Counted from the first letter of the stretch, positions 23,469 through 34,688 are shown. The stretch is 49,314 nt of DNA from an uncultured Kiloniella sp. (GCF_937128705.1 NZ_CAKZMP010000081.1:1-49314), one strand, 5' to 3'. Notes: generated by a model not told the origin, from the sequence alone. Numbers and translations are program-made.

Positions 23469-25868
23469 CTAGTGCGTAATTACCCCTTCACGATCGCCTT
23501 CATGATGCTTTTCAGCATCACTTCCTTCGTTCCAATCCTCTATCGGCGTCAGATTCTCTGAAAGCGCCGCTTTAAGGACCTCATCGACCGTAGAACAAGG
23601 AATTACCTTGAGTCCCTGAAGAACATTATCAGGAATATCGGCTAAATCTTTCTCATTTTCCTGCGGAATAATGACCGTTTTGATATTTCCACGAAGCGCA
23701 GCCATCATTTTTTCTTTCAAACCGCCAATTGGCAGCACACGACCACGCAATGTTACCTCACCAGTCATAGCAACATCGTGTCGAATCGGTGTTCCTGTCA
23801 AAACAGAGACGATCGAGGTCACCATCGCCACACCAGCCGAAGGCCCATCTTTAGGAGTCGCCCCCTCTGGAACGTGTACGTGGATGTCTTTTTTATCGAA
23901 TAGAGACGGCTTGATGCCAAATTCCAGACTACGACTCTTCACAAAATATTCTGCAGCCTGGATAGATTCCTTCATCACATCCCCAAGTTTACCTGTCGCA
24001 GAAACTTTACCCTTACCTGCAACAGTCACAGATTCGATTGTCAGGAGTTCACCACCAACTTCTGTCCAGGCAAGACCGGTAACAACACCGACAAGATCTT
24101 TCTGTTCAGCTTCACCGTAACGATAACGTTGAATACCAGCAAAATCACCAAGGTTATCAACGGTCACATGAACTGCATCCGTTGTACCCATCTCGATTTC
24201 TTTAACAGCCTTACGCAACAGCTTCGCAACTTCACGCTCCAGACTACGAACCCCTGCTTCTCGAGTGTAATGCTGTATCAATTTGCGAAGCGCTTCATCA
24301 TCAATAGACCACTCTTCTTTTTTGATACCATGATCTTTTAACTGCTTTGGCAACAAATGTCGGATCGCAATCTGCAGCTTCTCGTCTTCGGTATAACCCG
24401 GGATTCGAATGATTTCCATACGATCCAACAACGGCTGTGGCATACGCAACGAGTTTGCAGTCGTGACAAACATCACATCAGAAAGATCATAATCAACTTC
24501 GAGGTAGTGATCATTAAATGTATTGTTTTGTTCCGGATCCAAAACTTCAAGCAAAGCCGAAGAAGGATCACCGCGCCAGTCATTGCCCAGCTTATCAATC
24601 TCATCCAACAGGAATAACGGGTTAGACGATTTAGCCTTCTTCATTCCCTGAATAACTTTACCCGGCATAGACCCGATATAGGTTCTGCGATGCCCCCGCA
24701 CTTCGGATTCATCACGTACACCGCCCAAGCTCATACGTACAAAGTTACGTCCTGTTGCCCGCGCAATCGATTTACCCAAAGATGTTTTACCAACTCCAGG
24801 AGGGCCAACAAGGCAAAGGATTGGGCCTTTGACTTTACGCATCCGCTGCTGAACAGCCAAATATTCCAAAATACGTTCTTTGACCTTCTCAAGACCGAAA
24901 TGCTCTTCATCTAGAACTTTTCCAGCATTGGGAATATCTTTTTTGATTTTGCTGCGCTTTTTCCATGGAATAGAAAGCATCCAGTCAAGATAGTTACGAA
25001 CTACCGTTGCTTCCGCAGACATCGGGCTCATGTTACGAAGCTTTTTCAGCTCCGCCGTAGATTTCTCTTTAGCTTCTTTCGTGAGCTTGGTTTTTTCGAT
25101 CTTGTCTTCAAGTTCGGCAAGCTCATCGCGACCATCTTCGCCTTCGCCAAGTTCTTTTTGAATAGCTTTTAGTTGCTCATTCAAATAATACTCGCGTTGG
25201 GTTTTTTCCATTTGGCGCTTAACGCGATTTCTAATTCTTTTTTCGACTTGAAGAACGCCAATTTCGCCTTCCATAAAGCCGTAAATTTTTTCCAGACGTT
25301 CAGCAATTGTCTCGCATTCCAGAAGTTCCTGTTTTTCAGAAATCTTCAACGAAAGATGCGATGCAACTGTATCAGCAAGCTTACCAGATTCGTCGATTTG
25401 GTTAATTGAGACCAAAACTTCCGGTGGGATTTTTTTGTTCAGCTTAATGTATTGCTCGAACTGAGAAACCACACTTCTTGAAAGAGCATCAAGTTCTCTT
25501 TCATCACCCTCGTCATCGTCCAATGGCTCAGCTTCGGCCTGGAAGAAGTCTTCATTATCAGAAAATTTCGTAATCTTCGCACGACGAACACCTTCAACGA
25601 GCACCTTAACGGTACCATCAGGCAACTTAAGTAATTGAAGAACCGTACCGATTGTACCTACAGTGTAGATATCAGACGGGCTTGGGTCATCCTGGGATGC
25701 ATTTTTCTGTGTCACAAGCAGTATCTGCTTGTCTTCTTTCATCACATCTTCAAGCGCACGAACAGATTTATCACGTCCGACAAATAGTGGAACAATCATA
25801 TGCGGGAAGACAACTATGTCACGTAAAGGGAGTACGGGATAAACATCACCGTGAGAAATTTCCAACAT
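23469..25868 (-). CDS. lon: ATP-dependent protease La
   Basis: 799 aa; Walker A GPPGVGKTSLGKSIA; catalytic VPEGATPKDGPSAGVAM; order hup-lon-clpX-clpP-tig. Confidence 0.98.
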   Translation of the reverse strand: MLEISHGDVYPVLPLRDIVVFPHMIVPLFVGRDKSVRALEDVMKEDKQILLVTQKNASQDDPSPSDIYTVGTIGTVLQLLKLPDGTVKVLVEGVRRAKITKFSDNEDFFQAEAEPLDDDEGDERELDALSRSVVSQFEQYIKLNKKIPPEVLVSINQIDESGKLADTVASHLSLKISEKQELLECETIAERLEKIYGFMEGEIGVLQVEKRIRNRVKRQMEKTQREYYLNEQLKAIQKELGEGEDGRDELAELEDKIEKTKLTKEAKEKSTAELKKLRNMSPMSAEATVVRNYLDWMLSIPWKKRSKIKKDIPNAGKVLDEEHFGLEKVKERILEYLAVQQRMRKVKGPILCLVGPPGVGKTSLGKSIARATGRNFVRMSLGGVRDESEVRGHRRTYIGSMPGKVIQGMKKAKSSNPLFLLDEIDKLGNDWRGDPSSALLEVLDPEQNNTFNDHYLEVDYDLSDVMFVTTANSLRMPQPLLDRMEIIRIPGYTEDEKLQIAIRHLLPKQLKDHGIKKEEWSIDDEALRKLIQHYTREAGVRSLEREVAKLLRKAVKEIEMGTTDAVHVTVDNLGDFAGIQRYRYGEAEQKDLVGVVTGLAWTEVGGELLTIESVTVAGKGKVSATGKLGDVMKESIQAAEYFVKSRSLEFGIKPSLFDKKDIHVHVPEGATPKDGPSAGVAMVTSIVSVLTGTPIRHDVAMTGEVTLRGRVLPIGGLKEKMMAALRGNIKTVIIPQENEKDLADIPDNVLQGLKVIPCSTVDEVLKAALSENLTPIEDWNEGSDAEKHHEGDREGVITH

Positions 25869-26003
25869 ATATCCTCACAAGCTCGCTGGCTTAAAAACAG
25901 AGTCTAGGGGGTGATTTCTCACCCCCCATTAAATTAACAACTTTATATAGATAAGAACAGGTACGAAACCTTCAAGCCATTAAGCAAGAATGGCCTGCCA
26001 AAG

Positions 26004-27269
26004 TTACGCGTCCGTGCCGGTCTCTTCCTTGCTATCACCGTATATATAGAGAGGTTGCGCCTTACCGGTTACAACTTCGCTATTAATAACAATTTCTTCG
26101 ACACCTTTAAGGCCTGGCAATTCGTACATTGTATCAAGAAGAATACCTTCCATGATAGAACGCAGACCACGCGCACCGGTTTTCCGTTCAATTGCCTTTT
26201 CAGCAATTCCCAAAAGAGCACCATCGGTAAAGTTCAGCGCAACATCTTCCATATCGAACAGACGCTTATACTGCTTAACCAATGCATTCTTAGGTTCGGA
26301 TAAAATTTCGACCAGTGCATCAGCATCAAGATCTTCCAGTGTCGCAACAACTGGCAGACGACCAACAAATTCAGGGATCAAACCGAATTTCAACAAGTCT
26401 TCTGGCTCAACTTCTCGAAGGATGTCACCCATTCTTCGTTCATCTGGCCCGACGACATCTGCACCAAAACCGATGGATGATCCTTTGCCACGACCAGAGA
26501 TAATTTTATCCAGTCCAGCAAAAGCTCCGCCAACGATAAAGAGGATGTTTGTCGTATCGACCTGAAGGAATTCCTGTTGCGGATGCTTCCGTCCGCCCTG
26601 TGGCGGCACAGAGGCAACAGTGCCTTCCATGATCTTTAACAACGCCTGCTGAACACCTTCACCAGACACGTCACGTGTAATGGATGGGTTATCAGATTTC
26701 CGGCTGATCTTATCGACCTCGTCAATATAGACGATACCACGTTGCGCACGCTCGACGTTGTAATCAGCAGATTGTAGAAGCTTGAGAATGATATTCTCAA
26801 CATCTTCACCAACATATCCTGCCTCAGTAAGCGTCGTCGCATCAGCCATGGTAAAGGGAACGTCCAGAATTCTCGCCAAGGTCTGCGCCAGAAGTGTTTT
26901 ACCACAACCAGTTGGACCAACGAGCATAATGTTGGACTTGGCGAGTTCTACATCACCAGATTTATTCCCATGTGCCAGACGTTTGTAATGATTATGCACA
27001 GCCACAGAGAGCACTTTTTTAGCGTGCCCCTGTCCGATGACATAATCGTTTAACACATCACAGATATCCTGTGGCGAAGGTACCCCGTCACCAGATTTTA
27101 CCAATGATGATTTATGTTCTTCACGAATGATATCCATACATAGTTCTACACACTCGTCACAAATAAAGACGGTGGGTCCCGCAATCAACTTGCGAACTTC
27201 ATGCTGGCTCTTGCCGCAGAAGGAACAGTAGAGAGTATTTTTCGAGTCGTTATCGCTCGATTTTGACAT
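26004..27269 (-). CDS. clpX: ATP-dependent Clp protease ATP-binding subunit ClpX
   Basis: 421 aa; zinc-binding [19 protein letters not shown]...[23 protein letters not shown]. Confidence 0.98.
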   Translation of the reverse strand: MSKSSDNDSKNTLYCSFCGKSQHEVRKLIAGPTVFICDECVELCMDIIREEHKSSLVKSGDGVPSPQDICDVLNDYVIGQGHAKKVLSVAVHNHYKRLAHGNKSGDVELAKSNIMLVGPTGCGKTLLAQTLARILDVPFTMADATTLTEAGYVGEDVENIILKLLQSADYNVERAQRGIVYIDEVDKISRKSDNPSITRDVSGEGVQQALLKIMEGTVASVPPQGGRKHPQQEFLQVDTTNILFIVGGAFAGLDKIISGRGKGSSIGFGADVVGPDERRMGDILREVEPEDLLKFGLIPEFVGRLPVVATLEDLDADALVEILSEPKNALVKQYKRLFDMEDVALNFTDGALLGIAEKAIERKTGARGLRSIMEGILLDTMYELPGLKGVEEIVINSEVVTGKAQPLYIYGDSKEETGTDA

Positions 27270-27457
27270 TACGTATGAGCCTCGAAATCAATTCCCAATA
27301 TTAGGTCATGTTGACAGACAGACCCGACCCGCACAATGGGAAAAATCCATGTTATAAGCAAAACACCTCGACAATTACCAATAAAGTACCTGTCTTTTAT
27401 AATGAGGATAACAAAGCTTCGTTAATGAACTCTTCCCAATGCCGATCAAATTATCAA

Positions 27458-28102
27458 CTATTTAGATGCATCGCCTTTATCGCTCGCATCTGCTTCCCGG
27501 TGAGAAATAACCTCATCAATCAACCCAAATGTTTTAGCTTCATCGGGTGTCATAAAGTTATCACGCTCCATACCCTGCTCAATTACTTCAATTGGCTGAC
27601 CACAGTGGTCGGCATAAAGTTTGTTCAAGCGAGATCTGGTGTCGATGATATCTTTTGCATGAATCTCAATATCAGTTACCTGCCCCTGGAATCCACCAGA
27701 AGGTTGATGGATCATGATCTTGGAGTTTGGCAGGGCGAAGCGCTTGCCTTTAGCACCAGCCATCAACAACAAAGACCCTGCAGATGCGGCCTGACCAACA
27801 CACACAGTGGAAACTTCGGGTTTAATGTATTGCATGGTGTCATACATCGCCAAACCAGACGTCACCACACCGCCAGGTGAGTTGATGTAGAAAGAAATAT
27901 CTTTCTTTGGATTATCTGATTCAAGGAACAGCAATTGAGCGCATATTAGGCTAGCTACCTGATCGTTTACTTGACCAGTCAGAAAGATAATTCGCTCTTT
28001 TAGAAGCCTTGAGTAGATATCATAAGAACGTTCACCACGGCTTGTTTGCTCAACAACCATAGGAACGAGTGTATTCATATATATATCGCGTGGATCACTC
28101 AT
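27458..28102 (-). CDS. clpP: ATP-dependent Clp protease proteolytic subunit
   Basis: 214 aa; [41 protein letters not shown] with catalytic Ser/His. Confidence 0.98.
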   Translation of the reverse strand: MSDPRDIYMNTLVPMVVEQTSRGERSYDIYSRLLKERIIFLTGQVNDQVASLICAQLLFLESDNPKKDISFYINSPGGVVTSGLAMYDTMQYIKPEVSTVCVGQAASAGSLLLMAGAKGKRFALPNSKIMIHQPSGGFQGQVTDIEIHAKDIIDTRSRLNKLYADHCGQPIEVIEQGMERDNFMTPDEAKTFGLIDEVISHREADASDKGDASK

Positions 28103-28247
28103 AGCTTCCCCTCAACGTAATTCGCGTGTCACATATTAATTAACAAATTAAGCTCGTTAACTATATCTCACTAGAAAGTAATATGGGTTGCGCGAGAGAT
28201 TCGCACAACCCATACAACACGTTTAGTTTTATTAAGGCGATCAGACC

Positions 28248-29675
28248 TTAAGCATCTGCCTTTTTAGCAGCAGCTTTTTTAGCGGGCTTTTTGGCCGGAG
28301 CTTTTTTTGCAGCTGCTTTTTTGGCAGGTTTCTTTTTTGTTACTGCTTCGTTTTCAGCTTCGATCTGCTTACGAAGATCATCAGGAGAAATGGATTTCTC
28401 AGTAACCTTTGCAAGATCAACGATGAAATCAACAACCTTGTCTTCGAATACTGGCGCACGAAGGTTTGCCAAAGCCTGCGGGTTCTTTTGATAGAACTCG
28501 AAAACAGCCTGTTCTTGACCAGGATAGTTACGTGCTTCCTGAAGAAGAGCTGCGTTCAGTTCTTCTTGAGTAACATCAATTTCATTCTTACTGCCAACTT
28601 CAGAAAGAAGAAGACCAAGACGAACGCGACGTACAGCAATGTCCTGATATTCAGCTTTTAGCTCGTCTTCAGACTTAGCAGCATCTTCTTCGTCAAGCTT
28701 GCCCTGTTCTTTGTCGGCTTCGATCTGTTTCCAGATACCGTCAAATTCAGATTCAACCATTGCTTCTGGAACATCGAAGTCATGGTTATCAGCAAGCTGA
28801 TCAAGAACTTCACGCTTCAGTTGAGAATGTGCGATGCGGTCATATTCAGTTTTAACCTGCTCAGCAACACGCTCTTTAAGTTTTTCGAGGTTCTCTTCAC
28901 CAAGCTTTTCAGCAAGCGCATCATCAACTTCAGCAGGAACGGTTTCTTCGATGTCTTTTACTTTAACTTCAAAGACAGCATCTTGACCGGATAGCTTCTC
29001 GTTGCCGTAACCTTCTGGGAAAGTAACATTTACAGTTAGGTCATCGTCAACGTTCGCGCCAACAACCTGATCTTCAAAACCTGGAATGAACTGACCAGAG
29101 CCAAGCTCCAGTTTAAAATCATCGCCAGCCATGCCAGGAAGAGCTTCACCACCAACGGTGCCTTTAAAGTCGATTGTTACAACATCGCCTTCTTTAGCTT
29201 TACGCTTACGCTTAAGCGGCTGAGTAGTTTTGTGGTTTTCAGCAATACGACCAAGAGATTCGTCAACTTCCTTTGCAGGAACATCAACAGAAAGCTTTTC
29301 AAGGTTCAGTTTAGCGAAATCCATAGGCTCGATATCAGGGATGATTTCAAAAGCGATTGAATATTCGAGATCTTTACCATCATCAAAAGAAGTAACTTCG
29401 ATTTTAGGCTGCATTGCAGGACGAAGGCTACGCTCTGAGATAACTTCCTGAGAGGTTTCGTTTACCAATGCTTCGAGAACTTCGCCCATCACGGACTTAC
29501 CGTAACGTTGCTTCATCAATTTCATTGGAACTTTGCCAGGACGGAAGCCTGGGAGCTTGACTTGAGAACTTAGCTCAACCAGACGACTATCGATTTTTGC
29601 GTCGATGTCATTGGCGGGAACGACCACCGTAAATTCGCGTTTCAGATTGTCCGCGTTTGTCTCAGTTACCTGCAT
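28248..29675 (-). CDS. tig: Trigger factor with Lys/Ala/Pro-rich C-terminal tail
   Basis: 475 aa; MQVTETNADNLKREFTVVVPANDIDAKIDSRLVELSSQVKLPGFRPGKVPMKLMKQRYG; tail KKKPAKKAAAKKAPAKKPAKKAAAKKADA. Confidence 0.97.
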   Translation of the reverse strand: MQVTETNADNLKREFTVVVPANDIDAKIDSRLVELSSQVKLPGFRPGKVPMKLMKQRYGKSVMGEVLEALVNETSQEVISERSLRPAMQPKIEVTSFDDGKDLEYSIAFEIIPDIEPMDFAKLNLEKLSVDVPAKEVDESLGRIAENHKTTQPLKRKRKAKEGDVVTIDFKGTVGGEALPGMAGDDFKLELGSGQFIPGFEDQVVGANVDDDLTVNVTFPEGYGNEKLSGQDAVFEVKVKDIEETVPAEVDDALAEKLGEENLEKLKERVAEQVKTEYDRIAHSQLKREVLDQLADNHDFDVPEAMVESEFDGIWKQIEADKEQGKLDEEDAAKSEDELKAEYQDIAVRRVRLGLLLSEVGSKNEIDVTQEELNAALLQEARNYPGQEQAVFEFYQKNPQALANLRAPVFEDKVVDFIVDLAKVTEKSISPDDLRKQIEAENEAVTKKKPAKKAAAKKAPAKKPAKKAAAKKADA

Positions 29676-29780
29676 TTGCCGGCGACGCCTTTCATTTTAA
29701 CGTAAAAAAGACCTTGGAGGACAAAAGCAAGCTGCCCGGGCAGCGCTGGCCTTCCAGGGTCAAACAAATTAGTTTCGAGA

Positions 29781-29865
29781 TGGTGCGGGTGAGAGGACTT
29801 GAACCTCCACGCCTCTCGGCGCCAGAACCTAAATCTGGTGCGTCTACCAATTCCGCCACACCCGC
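29781..29865 (-). tRNA. tRNA-Leu (TAG), CCA encoded
   Basis: Reverse strand GCGGGTGTGGCGGAATTGGTAGACGCACCAGATTTAGGTTCTGGCGCCGAGAGGCGTGGAGGTTCAAGTCCTCTCACCCGCACCA; long variable arm; anticodon TAG. Confidence 0.96.
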
Positions 29866-30014
29866 ATTTCGTCTCGATTTGGAGGGGTTTAATACATCAT
29901 TACGGAGGACGCAACTAAGACTTTTCAATTTTGTTGTTTTTTTTTGATTTTCTCATCACGTTTTTCACTGATCTGCCCAAAAACCCCAGAATACTGCCAA
30001 TCTTTATTTTTCCA

Positions 30015-30758
30015 TCAAGAGCCAAAAACATTCTTAAGAATCTCTGTTGTTCGTGCCACTGGATTCTGACGAATCTGTTCTTCTTCCTTTGCCAGATAAT
30101 AAAACAGCCCTTCCAGCGCCTTAGAAACAGTATAATCAGTCAGATCAGCCTTCACATCCGGTACAAAAGGAATCGCTTTGTAGTTGGAAATCATTTCTTC
30201 ATAACTGTTAACCGCACCAACTTCTGAAAGTGTTCGGTCAATAATCGGTTTAAATTTCGCCTTTAAATCAGGGTTCATTTTTTCCTGAAAATACCTCGTG
30301 GCTTCGTCATTGCGTCCATTATAAATCCGTCGCGCATCTTCCAGCGTCATTTTAGAAATCGTATCAAGGAAAATTTCACGAGCTTCCACCGATGCTTTTT
30401 CTGCGCCACGATTGAGCTTGAGCTCCAGATCATCTGCCATAGAAGACAGGCCGACGGTGCGTAATGCGCCCTGAACTTTCTTCAAACTATCTGGTAAAGG
30501 AATATGAATGTTGCTATCCGCATTGAAACCGTCTTGCAAGCTGACTTGATCAACAACGCGGGAAGAACCAACTCGCAAGGCTTCCTTTAGACCCGTCGAA
30601 ATCTCACCAACACTCAAATTGCTCTGACTTTGATCATCCTGCTTCGCGTCACCGCCCTGGAGTATCTTAAGACCATCACTGAATAAATCAGCCTGTACGG
30701 GCAGCGTAAGAAGCGTAAATGATAAAGCAGCAGAAATTGTAATGGATTTTTTGAACAT
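30015..30758 (-). CDS. DUF4197-like exported protein
   Basis: 247 aa with signal peptide; LSVGEISTGLKEALRVGSSRVVDQVSLQDGFNADSNIHIPLPDSLKKVQGALR ... VSKALEGLFYYLAKEEEQIRQNPVARTTEILKNVFG. Confidence 0.85.
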   Translation of the reverse strand: MFKKSITISAALSFTLLTLPVQADLFSDGLKILQGGDAKQDDQSQSNLSVGEISTGLKEALRVGSSRVVDQVSLQDGFNADSNIHIPLPDSLKKVQGALRTVGLSSMADDLELKLNRGAEKASVEAREIFLDTISKMTLEDARRIYNGRNDEATRYFQEKMNPDLKAKFKPIIDRTLSEVGAVNSYEEMISNYKAIPFVPDVKADLTDYTVSKALEGLFYYLAKEEEQIRQNPVARTTEILKNVFGS

Positions 30759-30982
30759 GAAGATATTCCGAACCTGATAAAAAAGTTACCTAACCGAAGT
30801 TAGCTCTTATAGTTGTTTAGCTTAATTCTTGCTCTAGATGTGAAGAGAGAAACGTAGTGTCCCCACACAAGGAAGAAGAACCGAGCTAAACATCTACACA
30901 TATAACAGATTCGGAAAGCGCGTATATATACGTAAAACATTAAACGCAAAGAAATCACACTCATTAAGAAATATACAAAACA

Positions 30983-31012
30983 CAAAAGGCCCTGAACATT
31001 CAGTTCAAGGCC
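30983..31012 (-). terminator. Putative intrinsic terminator downstream of the 83-aa ORF
   Basis: Reverse strand GGCCTTGAACTGAATGTTCAGGGCCTTTTGTG hairpin with short T-run. Confidence 0.65.
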
Positions 31013-31053
31013 AAGTAATCATATTCCCGATTATCCCCTAAATACTTAAAGCG

Positions 31054-31305
31054 TTAAACCGCCTGGCAGTAACGCTCAGAAAAGCTTGAAAGACCAAGTG
31101 TCCTAAAATCTACGAACCCTGTACTGGTATCCCCATCAACCGATATGGAAAAATGTACATGCGGGATGCCAAAGGTATCCTTCTTTACATTAATAACCTT
31201 AGCTGTTTCCACAACCCGATGGGGATTCACATAACGATATTTGTGACCAACTTTGACTTCATCAGAGTCGCGCTTGAACTTATATAGACTATCAACGAAT
31301 GACAT
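31054..31305 (-). CDS. Hypothetical 83-aa protein
   Basis: MSFVDSLYKFKRDSDEVKVGHKYRYVNPHRVVETAKVINVKKDTFGIPHVHFSISVDGDTSTGFVDFRTLGLSSFSERYCQAV; coherent soluble protein with its own terminator and no competing ORF. Confidence 0.7.
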   Translation of the reverse strand: MSFVDSLYKFKRDSDEVKVGHKYRYVNPHRVVETAKVINVKKDTFGIPHVHFSISVDGDTSTGFVDFRTLGLSSFSERYCQAV

Positions 31306-31441
31306 AATTAAACCCTAAATACGAACACTTTCTATACATGACAGTGCCAATAATCGCAGGTAGCTATTAAATAAAAGTAAATAAATAGATCAAAAACCAC
31401 ATATTTTTTTGTAACTCTAAGGGGTTACAGACTCACACACA

Positions 31442-32920
31442 TCACTCACACCCCCTAAAGGGCACAATAGATTCACCAACACCATTGGGAAGATCATCAG
31501 CAATCATGCCACTTCCAGCCCTCTGTGCGGCATCGCTATGCAACCAAACTCCGGCACAGGCAGCATCAAATACAGATACTCCTTGCGCAAGTAACCCCGT
31601 AATAATACCAGCAAGAACATCACCTGTTCCACCACGTGCCAACCAATAAGGCGCATTCGTATTGATCACGGCCCGCCCATCCGGAGCCGCAATGATCGTA
31701 TCAGCCCCCTTCAAAACAATCGTGCACCCGGCCTTTTCGGCAGCTTCACACGCCCGCTCCAATCGACACCCCTGAGCTTGAGGAAAGAGCCTCTTAAACT
31801 CCCCCTCATGAGGCGTGATAATCACTTGATCATTTAATAACGACAATAACTCTTCAGGATTTCCCTCAAAAACACTGATGGCATCAGCATCAAGCACGAC
31901 AGGTACAAAGCAGTCTTTCAAAGTTGTCGCGACAAAAAATTTAAAAGCATCATTGCGCCCAGCCCCCGGCCCCACAACGAAAGCACTTATCTTTTTATTT
32001 CTCAAAAACGCTCTTAACACCAATGGATCTTTGTGCCCATCCACAATGAGACTCGGTGATGTTACCGCATAGACTAACTTGTCAGATTCGGAACAAAGCA
32101 CTGTCACAAGGCCTGAGCCAACTCGTAACGCAGACATTGCAGCCAATCGTCCCGCACCCGACATCTGGCCACCCCACACGAGACTATGGCCAAAATCGTA
32201 TTTATGGCGATCATAGTCATAGCGAGGGATTTGATCACACCATAGATCCGGATGATTTTCCTGACAGTTCAAAGACAAGCTGGCCGTAACTTCTTTTGGA
32301 ATACCAATATCAGCGACGATAATTTCACCACACAAATCAGCACCAGGGTAAAGACAATGCCCGGTCTTTTTAAGAGAAAAAGTAACAGTTTTTTCCGCAC
32401 GAAAAGCGACATCACCAACAACATTACCCGTATCGCCAGACACGCCACTTGGCACATCGACAGAAACAACACGCTTTTGTCGCGACCACTTAACATAATT
32501 ACAGCAGGCACGATCAAGGGGGCGTGACAGCCCCGCCCCGAAAAGCGCATCGACAATAACGTCGGCTTGCTCAAAGTTTTCCACACCAAGTTCAGGAACA
32601 ACACCCCCTTGCCATTCCAGAGCAAAATGCAGGGCATCACCCTCAAATTCTGATATAGGCAACATTGAATAGAGCTGAACCTCATACCCCCGCTCCCTCA
32701 ACACGGCAGCAGCGACAAAACCATCCCCGCCATTATTGCCAGGACCACAAAGCACAAGCACCCGCCCCTCAGGAATGATATCGCAAACGGCCTGCGCAAC
32801 AGCTTGTCCAGCATGTCGCATCAATGAAATTCCAGACACACCAGATTTTATCGCCAAGCTATCCGCCTGATACATATCGCGAACACTAAGAAGAGAATGA
32901 TCACCCCTACACATCATCAA
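31442..32920 (-). CDS. nnr: Bifunctional NAD(P)H-hydrate epimerase / ADP-dependent NAD(P)H-hydrate dehydratase
   Basis: 492 aa; GRVLVLCGPGNNGGDGFVAAAVL (epimerase) and VLKGADTIIAAPDGRAVINTNAPYWLARGGTGDVLAGIITGLLAQG (dehydratase). Confidence 0.95.
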   Translation of the reverse strand: MMMCRGDHSLLSVRDMYQADSLAIKSGVSGISLMRHAGQAVAQAVCDIIPEGRVLVLCGPGNNGGDGFVAAAVLRERGYEVQLYSMLPISEFEGDALHFALEWQGGVVPELGVENFEQADVIVDALFGAGLSRPLDRACCNYVKWSRQKRVVSVDVPSGVSGDTGNVVGDVAFRAEKTVTFSLKKTGHCLYPGADLCGEIIVADIGIPKEVTASLSLNCQENHPDLWCDQIPRYDYDRHKYDFGHSLVWGGQMSGAGRLAAMSALRVGSGLVTVLCSESDKLVYAVTSPSLIVDGHKDPLVLRAFLRNKKISAFVVGPGAGRNDAFKFFVATTLKDCFVPVVLDADAISVFEGNPEELLSLLNDQVIITPHEGEFKRLFPQAQGCRLERACEAAEKAGCTIVLKGADTIIAAPDGRAVINTNAPYWLARGGTGDVLAGIITGLLAQGVSVFDAACAGVWLHSDAAQRAGSGMIADDLPNGVGESIVPFRGCE

Positions 32921-33087
32921 AAGCCATAATAGTTAGAGAAATTCTTCTAACTATTACCATATCACGAGTGTACTTTCAGGCATTGATATATATGCGCCCA
33001 AGACTTAACGCATCAAGATATACAGCTGAGCAGAAAAGAAAAAACTATGCTGGCCGCGTTATCACCAACAAAATCAACGCTAAAAAA

Positions 33088-34044
33088 TCACCTTTTGGGA
33101 TTAAATTTAGGCTTTGGCACTAACAAACTACCAACACCATTATAGCCTCGGGGATTTTTCTTTGGCCTGAAATTACGGTCATCCTTAAGCGGGCCAATCA
33201 ATGCAACAACGTCCGCAGCAGCAATCGTCTCTGATGAAACAGGCTCTGGCTTAGGGACCGAAACCTCTACAATACTGGTAGACACCTCTTCAGAATCTGC
33301 CTCCACTTTCATATTCTCGGCCTCTAAAGCAATAGCCGAGTCTGAATTTTCAATGGCCTGCTCCCCAATAACAGGCTGCGCGTCTGCCTCTTTCACGGCC
33401 TCAGCTTTCAACTGCGCAAGTTCGGCAAGTTTAACAGATGCAGAGGTACTGCCATTTCTTGCTGCCGCCTGATACCACTTTTCAGCCACTTGATTATCGA
33501 CTGAAACAGACAGACCAAGGCGATAGACTTCGCCCAAGGCGTATTGAGCACCAGACACATTATTATTTGCCGATTGATGGAACCAGAAAACAGCGCGCTC
33601 AAAATTTTGCGCGACGCCTTCGCCACGGAAAAGAGCAAGCCCCAGATTATATTGCGCCATCGGATGGTCCGATTCCGAAGCCATACGCCAATACCCGACG
33701 GCCTTCGCCTGATCGGCCTCGACACCTTTACCCTGCGCATACAAACGGCCAAGATTGTTTTGAGCAGCAGCAACACCCTGACTCGCAGCAGCTTCGTACC
33801 ACTTAATTGCTTCGAGATATTTTGGCTCGCTACCAAACTCTGGTGTTTCGTAAAGCTTCCCCAAACTGTATTGGGCTTTTCCGTGTCCATTCTCTGCTAA
33901 CGGCAACCAGAATGACAAAGCAAGCGCATGATCTCCCTGTTCAAAGGCCGTTACACCGTTCAAATAATCATCTGCTTTTACGATATGTAACGGTGATAGT
34001 GTCATTACACTAACAAGAAGGACACGACTAAGGGTCTTACGCAT
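33088..34044 (-). CDS. Sel1-like/TPR repeat exported protein
   Basis: 318 aa with signal peptide; repeats such as AQYSLGKLYE, AQNNLGRLYAQGKGVEADQAKAVGYWRMA, AQYNLGLALFRGEGVAQNFERAVFWF, AQYALGEVYRLG. Confidence 0.9.
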   Translation of the reverse strand: MRKTLSRVLLVSVMTLSPLHIVKADDYLNGVTAFEQGDHALALSFWLPLAENGHGKAQYSLGKLYETPEFGSEPKYLEAIKWYEAAASQGVAAAQNNLGRLYAQGKGVEADQAKAVGYWRMASESDHPMAQYNLGLALFRGEGVAQNFERAVFWFHQSANNNVSGAQYALGEVYRLGLSVSVDNQVAEKWYQAAARNGSTSASVKLAELAQLKAEAVKEADAQPVIGEQAIENSDSAIALEAENMKVEADSEEVSTSIVEVSVPKPEPVSSETIAAADVVALIGPLKDDRNFRPKKNPRGYNGVGSLLVPKPKFNPKR

Positions 34045-34153
34045 ACTATTGAAACCTACGAATCTAAATTACAGGTGTGAACCTACATATTAGATCAATA
34101 TGGCTCAACAATGACCTTCACATTATGAACATTTATTTAGTTGAAAATTTATT

Positions 34154-34525
34154 TCAGGATCTTATTTGCTCTGGAACATCCTTATCCGGATACAAAGCCA
34201 AACAGGTGTATTGGAGCAATTTTTCACGATTACCCGAAGACATTATAACGCGTACACCGATCTGATTATCCCGTTGCCACATAACCTCACCTTGGAATTC
34301 GCCGGCAATGGAATGTGTCAGCGTAACTTCTTCACCGATATCAGCCCCTAGATTTCCCTTGAGACAAAATCCACCAAAAGACAAATCAGCGATGGTTGTC
34401 ATAACCGCTTGACCGTCTCTATCAACAACTTTTAGGGAAATCGGTTCAGAAGCCGGAAATCTGGGAGCCTGGCGTCTATCTTCACCAGCGATCGCGTTAT
34501 TTTCCATCACACATGCCTTCATCAA
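34154..34525 (-). CDS. PilZ-domain protein
   Basis: 123 aa; EDRRQAPRF ... ADLSFGGFCLKG (RxxxR and D/NxSxxG c-di-GMP binding motifs). Confidence 0.85.
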   Translation of the reverse strand: MMKACVMENNAIAGEDRRQAPRFPASEPISLKVVDRDGQAVMTTIADLSFGGFCLKGNLGADIGEEVTLTHSIAGEFQGEVMWQRDNQIGVRVIMSSGNREKLLQYTCLALYPDKDVPEQIRS

Positions 34526-34688
34526 TGAAACAATTATGTCAAATTAATGATAAATCAAAACAACCTAATCAGTCGTTAAGAAAATAATGGTCGAAAATAA
34601 AATATCTGTGATCGACCAGCAGGCATGAGACACAAAAAAAAGCGGCAAACCAAATGGTTACCGCGCACACCTAAAACCAAAGTTGACA

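Noticed and set aside
27308-27880. Forward ORF of 190 aa overlapping clpP antisense
   Set aside because: Most of its length is antisense to clpP; the remainder lies in the clpX-clpP gap and looks non-coding.
28250-28340. Short tandem AAKK-coding repeat considered as a non-coding repeat or CRISPR-like array
   Set aside because: Repeats are in frame within tig and explained by a Lys/Ala/Pro-rich tail; no spacer structure. No CRISPR array was seen elsewhere in the window.
30800-30985. 61-aa Cys/Phe/Tyr-rich ORF in an intergenic region
   Set aside because: Composition (MCFVYFLMSVISLRLMFYVYIRAF...) fits translated AT-rich spacer, and it sits directly after a terminator of the upstream minus-strand gene.
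33408-33890. Alternate-frame ORF of 160 aa inside the Sel1-repeat gene
   Set aside because: Repeat-rich coding sequence opens alternate frames; the Sel1 frame has clear repeat motifs and a signal peptide.
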